Assembly (NCBI GenBank): GCA_964588285.1
Contig: CAZPNX010000008.1
Location: forward strand, 29,214-93,213
DNA: 64,000 nt
Reading direction: 5' to 3'
Origin: CAZPNX01 sp964588285
GTDB taxonomy: Bacteria > Edwardsbacteria > AC1 > EtOH8
Shown here: positions 58,903 to 64,000 of the stretch, piece by piece
How the letters are laid out: each line of letters begins with the position of its first letter
Position numbering within the stretch: position 1 is the first letter of the stretch
Translations under genes and position numbers: made by a program
Notes under the pieces: generated by a model
What the model saw: only the letters and a program-made list of their open reading frames with translations
Told to the model about the DNA's origin: nothing
The model's database searches: none

Positions 58903-60033
58903 ATGATCGTATCCGCCTATCTCCACCTTCCCTTCTGCCTTTCCAAGTGCCGCTACTGCGGGTTCAACTCGGCGCCTCTCCCCCATAGGGCCGAGGTCCA
59001 TCGTTATTGCCGAGCAATGATTCGGGAAATACGAAATTCAAATCTCGAATCTCGAAACTATGATTCTGTGTATTTCGGCGGAGGGACTCCGACCGTTCTT
59101 GAACCAGAACAACTCTCGGACATCTTATCGACAATACACGGGGCCTCTGTTTTCAACCCCGAGGCGGAAATCACCATCGAGGCCAACCCGGAAACTGTCG
59201 ATTTGGCAAAACTGAAATCGCTTTTAGACATGGGCTTCAACCGGCTGAGCCTGGGAGTTCAGTCGTTCGACGACAAGGCTTTGAAGCTGTTAGGAAGGCC
59301 TCACGACGGAAAAAGAGCGCTGCAGGCTTTCGAACAGGCCCGAACGGCCGGATTCGACAATGTGGGCGTTGACCTGATATACGGGATACCGGGCCAAGGG
59401 TTGAGACAGTGGCAGGAAGAGCTGGAAAAGTCAGTCGCTTTGCGTCCGGAACACATCTCGACGTATTCCCTCACCTACGAGCCCGGGACCGAGTTTCGCG
59501 CCTGGTTGGATTCCGGCAGGATTGCGCCCTGCCAGGAGGACTTGGAGGCGGATATGTTTCTTCTGGCCAGTGAATGCCTCACGGCTGCCGGATACGAGCA
59601 TTACGAGGTGTCAAACTATGCCAAACCGGGCTTTCGTTCCAGGCATAACCTCATCTACTGGAAGTGCGGGGACTATCTGGGCTTTGGGGCCGGGGCGCAT
59701 TCGCATCTGAAAGGGAGACGATGGTCTAACATATCCGACTGGATGGAATATGTAAAAAGGATTGAAACCGGGGAAAGCCCCGTCAGCTTCCAGGAGGAGC
59801 TGACTCAAGAACAAAGAATATTCGAGGCTGTATTTTTGGGGCTGAGGATGATCGAAGGCATAGAGATTAAAGGCTTCAAAAGGAAATGGGGCCTGAAACC
59901 ACAGGAATACAAACCGCAGCTATGGGCCGACTTGAAGGAAAATGGCTGGATAGAAGAAAGCCAGGGAAGGATTTATTTTACAGCCAAAGGAATGCTGATG
60001 GCCGATTCTTTGCTAAGCCGTCTGGCCCCCTGA
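58903..60033 (+). CDS. hemW: HemW-like radical SAM protein (heme chaperone)
   Basis: A 376-residue radical SAM protein. The [4Fe-4S] motif is C-L-S-K-C-R-Y-C (C-x3-C-x2-C) in YLHLPFCLSKCRYCGF. VYFGGGTPTVLEPEQL, ITIEANPETV, NRLSLGVQSFDDKALKLLGR and YGIPGQGLRQWQEELE follow, and RHNLIYWKCGDYLGFGAGAHS is characteristic of HemW, as opposed to HemN. HemW binds heme and passes it to membrane proteins; it lacks oxygen-independent coproporphyrinogen oxidase activity. Residues 42-56 (EIRNSNLESRN) are coded by an AT-rich repeat of AAATTC/CTCGAA units, absent from typical HemW. The ATG at 58903 matches the family start; a GTG 18 bases upstream is inside the promoter. Confidence 0.92.
   Translation: MIVSAYLHLPFCLSKCRYCGFNSAPLPHRAEVHRYCRAMIREIRNSNLESRNYDSVYFGGGTPTVLEPEQLSDILSTIHGASVFNPEAEITIEANPETVDLAKLKSLLDMGFNRLSLGVQSFDDKALKLLGRPHDGKRALQAFEQARTAGFDNVGVDLIYGIPGQGLRQWQEELEKSVALRPEHISTYSLTYEPGTEFRAWLDSGRIAPCQEDLEADMFLLASECLTAAGYEHYEVSNYAKPGFRSRHNLIYWKCGDYLGFGAGAHSHLKGRRWSNISDWMEYVKRIETGESPVSFQEELTQEQRIFEAVFLGLRMIEGIEIKGFKRKWGLKPQEYKPQLWADLKENGWIEESQGRIYFTAKGMLMADSLLSRLAP
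59031..59060. repeat. AT-rich short repeat inside hemW
   Basis: CGAAATTCAAATCTCGAATCTCGAAAC-like sequence encodes an inserted R-N-S-N-L-E-S-R-N stretch in frame. Similar AAATTCAAAA units occur in the first codons of the gene at 4561. Confidence 0.55.
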
Positions 60034-60055
60034 TCAACTGGCGACAGGATTTGTT

Positions 60056-61309
60056 ATGAGAATAGGAACACTAGCCATAATTTTTTACATTTTTCTTTTC
60101 AACGGACCCATTTTCGCCGTCGGTGACAGCTTGGCCAATTTGCCGGCGGCCGGGCCGGGCTTATCCGAGCTTCTATCTGAGCAGCTGAGGAACCGAACCA
60201 TAATCGATTCCCTATTGACAGCAAAGCAATCGGGCCTGGAGCTGGGTTTCCAATACATCTTTGCCGCCAGACAGACGGTTGGTCCGATCTATGGAAGCCC
60301 TCGGAGTTCTTTTTCCCAGGAGATAAGGATATCCATAAGCCCAGAAAAAGAGAGTATTCTAGAGATCGATCTGGGGCTGCGTACCGAGAAAACCACGGCC
60401 CTGGACTATAGCCGGGGTCTGGCCTTCAATGTCGATCAGGCCGTGGTAACGATAAAGCCCGCCCCCTGGTTTCGGGCCTCGGCCGGGAGGATCTATTTTA
60501 TTCTGGACAGGCTGGGGCTGATTGCCGACAACTATCACGACGCGTTGGAGGGGGTGGATTTTTTTGTACAGCCTGGGAAGGTCTGGGGCCTTAGGGCAGT
60601 CTATTCCCGTTTGAGCTCCACCAACTACCCCCGGAGGAGGTATTTCAAAGACAAGGATGACTATTGGGCATTAAAAACATTCTGGGATCTGGGCCGATTT
60701 GAGATTGGAGCCAATTGTCTGTTCTCGGGCATCTCCACCGAGAAAGGCTATGCCCTGGACGGATATTTTTCCTTGGGGAAGCGGGAGGCTGCTCTGGAAT
60801 TCGCCAGATACAGGCCGAGCTCATCCAATTGGTTTGAGGCGGTCACCTGGAAACAGGCCTGGGTAGGCGGGCTGGATGTGCTTAAAGGGCAACATTACGA
60901 ATTGTTCGTTCAATGCGGAGACGTGGCCCGCGGCTTTGCCCCCATGGCCTCCAGCCTGGCCTATTCCACCGGGGGCCAGCACCTTTACTTCGATTACAAC
61001 ACCAAGGGCATTGACGCCACCTTAAGGCTATGGCTATCTTCGGGCGACGACGGAAAAACCCAAGGCGGAGCCAAACCAGACCGGGATTATGCCTACAAAC
61101 CGCTGAGTGTAGCCGAGCTGGAATGGGTGGGGCTTAGGGACCAGGAGGGGAGGCCTGTTTCCCAGAAATACATCGCCAGAATCAGCCTGCCTTTTTACGG
61201 TCGGATTAACCTAATGGCCGAGAATAACTATTTTGTAAACCACCGGCCAGAGTCCGGCTCTGTCGGAAAACATGACTACGCCAGCCTCATCTTGTCGGTT
61301 CATTTCTAA
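60056..61309 (+). CDS. Outer-membrane porin-like protein, unknown family
   Basis: A 417-residue exported protein with signal peptide MRIGTLAIIFYIFLFNGPIFAVG. About the first 60 residues after it are helical. The rest is a series of 14-16 amphipathic strands, e.g. LELGFQYIFAARQTVGPIYG, SILEIDLGLRTEKTTALDYS, WGLRAVYSRLSSTNYPRR, FEIGANCLFSGIS and AALEFARYRPS, ending in SLILSVHF with a terminal Phe. This pattern fits a 16-strand-type porin. It starts 22 bases after hemW and precedes an SLH-domain porin. No family name can be given. Confidence 0.72.
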   Translation: MRIGTLAIIFYIFLFNGPIFAVGDSLANLPAAGPGLSELLSEQLRNRTIIDSLLTAKQSGLELGFQYIFAARQTVGPIYGSPRSSFSQEIRISISPEKESILEIDLGLRTEKTTALDYSRGLAFNVDQAVVTIKPAPWFRASAGRIYFILDRLGLIADNYHDALEGVDFFVQPGKVWGLRAVYSRLSSTNYPRRRYFKDKDDYWALKTFWDLGRFEIGANCLFSGISTEKGYALDGYFSLGKREAALEFARYRPSSSNWFEAVTWKQAWVGGLDVLKGQHYELFVQCGDVARGFAPMASSLAYSTGGQHLYFDYNTKGIDATLRLWLSSGDDGKTQGGAKPDRDYAYKPLSVAELEWVGLRDQEGRPVSQKYIARISLPFYGRINLMAENNYFVNHRPESGSVGKHDYASLILSVHF

Positions 61310-61322
61310 AGGATGTAATGCG

Positions 61323-62780
61323 ATGACAAGGATACCCTCTCCTATATTCGTTTCGGCCGTCGTCGTTTGCCTTATGGCCGTTTTTTGCCAGGCAGTTCCT
61401 TTTCCTCACCACGAAAAAAACGAATGGGCCTATCTGGCGGCGGCCGATTTGATGGCCCAGGCGAATTATCCCGATTCCGCAATTCAGGCGTTTAAAGGGC
61501 GGCAGGATATTACCAGGATGGAATTCGCGGTTCTGGTCAACTCTGTGGCGATCAAATTGGAGCAAACCGGGAAGGAGCCGACCCCGCAAATGGCTGAGGC
61601 GTTGTCCAAGCTTTTAGGTGAGTTCCAGGAGGAATTTCTGTTGCTCCAGTTGCAGCAGGAGACTATGGAGAACAAAGGGCTAATAGAGCAATTACTGGCG
61701 GACAGGAAACATACGGAATTTGAGATAGGCGGAGATTTTTCACTATACGCCGAAAAGATGGACGGCCGGCTGCTAGCCAGCCGGGATGAGCAGGAAGTTT
61801 TCGGCCAGCCACCCAGACATACCAAAATCATGCTGGCCCAGCAGCTGAGGCTTAGAGCCGAGGCCGAGATGGGAACAGGATTGAAAGGCCGGTTGGATCT
61901 GAGGAACTTCGGCTATTGGGGAGTTGGCCGGTACACCTCGGGAAGCACCGAGATGAACTTCTCCAGCGCCGACCCCCTGAGGGTGGATCAGGCCTATATC
62001 TTCTGGAAAGCAGGCAGAATCGAAGCCAAAATCGGCCGTAAGTTTCTGATGTTCGGACCCTGGGGCCTTTTGGTGGACAGACGCTATGAGCCGATAAGCG
62101 GATTGGAGATGGGAGTGGTCGGCCAGACCAGCATTAAACTTTTAACGGCCAGCCAATTCTCCGGCCTGGATTATCTGGCCGGGCGCCTCCAAACAAAAGA
62201 GGGGAAAATCCAGGTTGGAGCCGTTGGGTTCTATACCCTTTTCAGCCGCCGAGAGATTGAGGAAAGCGGCCTGCAAAATGAACAGGGGGCAGGTTTGGAT
62301 ATCGAAATTCAATGGCGGCATTTCGGAGTGTCATCGGAATATGCCCTATATAAACCAGAGCGGAATAAAGATGCGATCAAAGGATACATAAGTGGATTGA
62401 TTTTAGGGCTAAAGGGTGAAGTGCAAGGTTTTGGGAAGATTGAGATTCGTTTGGGCTCTTTGGCCGAAGGGTTTTTGATGAACTCCATACCCTTGGATGT
62501 CATGCCATTGGAATTTCAGTCCAGCCAGCAAAACTTTTTTATTTCGGGCACAAAGGGGGGGCAGATTTCGAATGAAATCAAAATCAGCCCCAAAATGAAC
62601 CTGCGTGCCGACTGGATCAGCATGATCGAAAGCAACGGCACCCATTATCTGAACAGGTTTATTGGCAGATTTGAGTGGAGGATATCGGAGAATAATATTA
62701 TTATTTTTGAGGATAACGTTCTTAAAAGCAAGGAGCAGAGCTATAATCAAGCAGGATTAATGTTATCTTTGGGCTTTTGA
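61323..62780 (+). CDS. SLH-domain outer-membrane porin-like protein
   Basis: A 485-residue protein. The signal peptide (MTRIPSPIFVSAVVVCLMAVFCQA) is followed by a single SLH-like domain: WAYLAAADLMAQANYPDSAIQAFKGRQDITRMEFAVLVNSVAIKLEQ, with the usual T-R-x-E-x-A core. A coiled-coil region (FQEEFLLLQLQQETMENKGLIEQLLADRKH) follows. The C-terminal 360 residues contain many amphipathic strands (LRAEAEMGTGLKGRLDLRNFGYWG; FGKIEIRLGSLAEGFLM; NIIIFEDNVLK) and end in LMLSLGF. This SLH-coil-barrel order is that of OmpM/SlpA/SomA-type porins, in which the SLH domain ties the outer membrane to peptidoglycan-linked polymer. Start ATG at 61323, 14 bases after the previous stop. Confidence 0.82.
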   Translation: MTRIPSPIFVSAVVVCLMAVFCQAVPFPHHEKNEWAYLAAADLMAQANYPDSAIQAFKGRQDITRMEFAVLVNSVAIKLEQTGKEPTPQMAEALSKLLGEFQEEFLLLQLQQETMENKGLIEQLLADRKHTEFEIGGDFSLYAEKMDGRLLASRDEQEVFGQPPRHTKIMLAQQLRLRAEAEMGTGLKGRLDLRNFGYWGVGRYTSGSTEMNFSSADPLRVDQAYIFWKAGRIEAKIGRKFLMFGPWGLLVDRRYEPISGLEMGVVGQTSIKLLTASQFSGLDYLAGRLQTKEGKIQVGAVGFYTLFSRREIEESGLQNEQGAGLDIEIQWRHFGVSSEYALYKPERNKDAIKGYISGLILGLKGEVQGFGKIEIRLGSLAEGFLMNSIPLDVMPLEFQSSQQNFFISGTKGGQISNEIKISPKMNLRADWISMIESNGTHYLNRFIGRFEWRISENNIIIFEDNVLKSKEQSYNQAGLMLSLGF

Positions 62781-62989
62781 TGTACTTTATTGAGATAGCA
62801 TAACTAAAATTAATATTAAGAGTTAGTATGTGAAAATCAAAACACAATTTCAATATGTCACCGATTGTAACATTTACTACAGTTTATAATAATTTATATT
62901 CGCATAATGCATTGTAAATCAAAGCATTATAATCAAAATTATTTGGTATATTTTTTGCATTAGAAAATTAAAAAAGCTAAGGAGGCACT
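62781..62989 (+). promoter_or_regulatory. AT-rich leader of the amidase gene
   Basis: About 210 bases with a sharp rise in A+T. Perfect TATAAT boxes occur at 62885-62890 and 62928-62933, but neither has a clean -35 at 16-18 bases. A strong AAGGAGGC lies just before the ATG at 62990. The promoter position is not resolved. Confidence 0.4.
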
Positions 62990-63628
62990 ATGCGTTTTAC
63001 ATTAACTTGTATCACCATTCTGGCTGTTTTTGGCCTGATGGTGACACCTACGGACGTGGCCTTTGCCGGGGGGTTGACCGGCAAAAAGATTTGCGTTGAT
63101 CCAGGGCATGGCGGCTCCGATCCCGGCGCCGTTGGTCCTACCGGTCTTCAGGAAAAGAATGTCAACTTAAGGGTAGCCACTGTTTTTAAGAACTGTCTCA
63201 CCCAATACGGTGGTGCCTCAGTGTTGATGACCAGGACCTCGGATGTCTATGTCTCCCTTGACGGCCGCTGCAACATAGCCAACAACTGGGGAGCCAACAG
63301 ATTTGTTTCGATCCATTTCAACTCATCTTCGGACAGGACAGTCAACGGTACTGAAACCTTTTACTACACCTATGGCAGCTCTACCAGCAAGAGCTTGGCC
63401 ACCTGTCTTCAGAACCGCCTCATCCAGGCCTTGGGCTTGACAAACCGGGGGGTAAAGACGGCCAATTACTATGTGCTTAAATATACAAACATGCCGGCGG
63501 CCTTGACCGAATCCTCATTCATCTCCAATCCTTACGAGGAAGCCAGGCTTAAGGATAATAGCTATACTTGGAAGATCGGATATTACCATTATGTCGGCAT
63601 GTGCGACCATTATGGAGTGGCTCCATAA
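62990..63628 (+). CDS. Exported N-acetylmuramoyl-L-alanine amidase (Amidase_3)
   Basis: A 212-residue protein with a signal peptide (MRFTLTCITILAVFGLMVTPTDVAFA). It is essentially one Amidase_3 domain. Zinc ligands are H40 in ICVDPGHGGSDPGA, E55 in LQEKNVNLRVA and H109 in FVSIHFNSSSD. The catalytic Glu is E174 in PAALTESSFISNPYEEARL. All are intact. It cuts the bond between muramic acid and L-Ala in peptidoglycan. It has no binding or SPOR domain, so targeting is unknown. Base composition is lower in GC than most genes in the window, and its flanks are very AT-rich. Confidence 0.93.
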   Translation: MRFTLTCITILAVFGLMVTPTDVAFAGGLTGKKICVDPGHGGSDPGAVGPTGLQEKNVNLRVATVFKNCLTQYGGASVLMTRTSDVYVSLDGRCNIANNWGANRFVSIHFNSSSDRTVNGTETFYYTYGSSTSKSLATCLQNRLIQALGLTNRGVKTANYYVLKYTNMPAALTESSFISNPYEEARLKDNSYTWKIGYYHYVGMCDHYGVAP

Positions 63629-63646
63629 TTAATTTAAAACCGGAGG

Positions 63647-63676
63647 AAAAGCCGGACTTTATGTCCGGCTTTTTCA
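63647..63676 (+). terminator. Terminator after the amidase gene
   Basis: AAAAGCCGGAC and GTCCGGCTTTT form an 11-bp stem with a 5-base loop, with a run of Ts at its end. It lies 18 bases after the stop codon. Confidence 0.88.
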
Positions 63677-64000
63677 TTATTTGTTGTTGAACGACCAGAT
63701 GTTTTTCTGATTATGTTTTTTTTAACAATAGGGGGAGATCGTTGGTGTTGACTGGGATGATAACAATATAATGTGGTTTAATAAATTATTAAAGCCTTTA
63801 GACGCGGCAAATTGACAGTCTCCTTTTGTGACAATAGAAAAAATTATTATATAATATATTTATTTTTTTATGAGCCATATTCATTTGTATGAAAGTGGAT
63901 TAAGAAAATATTTACGTTAAGGCATTTTATATGCATTAATAATTTCTATAATATAAGGGATGGGTAACTAAATTTGGTTGATATTTTTACCATTACAGAC
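63677..64000. other. AT-rich non-coding end of the window
   Basis: No gene is visible in these 324 bases. A TTGACA-17-TAGAAA pair at 63812-63840 could be a promoter reading rightward out of the window. A TATAAT at 63767-63772 has no properly spaced -35. Confidence 0.45.
63812..63840 (+). promoter_or_regulatory. Candidate promoter reading out of the window
   Basis: TTGACA (63812-63817), 17-base spacer, TAGAAA (63835-63840; 4/6). The served gene, if any, is beyond the window. Confidence 0.4.

Noticed and set aside
63742..63772. Promoter with perfect TATAAT at 63767-63772
   Set aside because: The nearest TTGACT is 13 bases and TTGGTG 19 bases away, both poor spacers.

Overview
The window looks like a chromosome segment of an uncultivated, GC-rich, Gram-negative-type (diderm) bacterium, probably an anaerobe from a candidate phylum near the FCB/WOR-3/TA06 area. 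The diderm call rests on an RND efflux pump, many lipoprotein signal peptides, several outer-membrane barrel candidates and an SLH-domain porin. The phylum guess is inference; no 16S gene is present. Single-copy housekeeping genes (mnmE, rsmA, hemW, ftsX, rpsU) and a tRNA-Ala show that this is chromosome, not plasmid or phage.

Layout. (1) 1-7.3 kb: an energy-converting-hydrogenase/complex I-like cluster (antiporter-type membrane subunit, NuoB/HycG-type Fe-S subunit, formate-dehydrogenase-like subunit with a lost active-site residue), interleaved with two periplasmic binding lipoproteins and a four-helix-bundle gene. (2) 7.3-14.4 kb: RND pump, cupin, an orphan Cas6b-like protein and two EamA permeases. 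(3) 15-18.5 kb: a three-gene envelope cassette (4-TM protein with a long helical tail, single-TM coiled-coil protein, secreted protein) reminiscent of a GldL/GldM-type motor. (4) 18.6-25.4 kb: a MITE-like element, a WD40 protein fused to a catalytically dead caspase-like domain, another EamA permease, a TPR gene broken by an amber codon, and a CsgG-like lipoprotein with a barrel partner. (5) 25.4-33.7 kb: ABC-2/CPBP exporter with L,D-transpeptidase, mnmE, a TPR protein, methyltransferase, acetyltransferase and MBL hydrolase. (6) 33.7-47.2 kb: a 2000-residue alpha-2-macroglobulin, TudS-like protein, rsmA, UbiA-family prenyltransferase, rpsU, cyclophilin, MBL protein, PBP1C and a stand-alone ftsX. 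(7) 47.3-51.5 kb: tRNA-Ala with a duplicated 3' end, HNH nuclease, PBP4-type carboxypeptidase, polytopic membrane protein. (8) 51.5-58.8 kb: a leftward locus made of barrel, FecR/coiled-coil protein, lipoprotein, ECF sigma factor, anti-sigma factor and Ig-repeat protein; the anti-sigma factor and the barrel share an Ig-like module. (9) 58.9-64 kb: hemW, two outer-membrane proteins (one with an SLH domain), a secreted amidase, and AT-rich flanks.

Themes. Much of the window serves the cell envelope: peptidoglycan synthesis and trimming (PBP1C, PBP4, L,D-transpeptidase, amidase), envelope surveillance (macroglobulin, sigma/anti-sigma) and outer-membrane proteins. Regulation shows a repeated signature: several genes have a good -35/-10 pair whose predicted start site falls on or next to the start codon, which suggests leaderless mRNAs. 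Small dispersed repeats have entered coding regions in frame.

All calls are from reading the sequence; no database search was possible.
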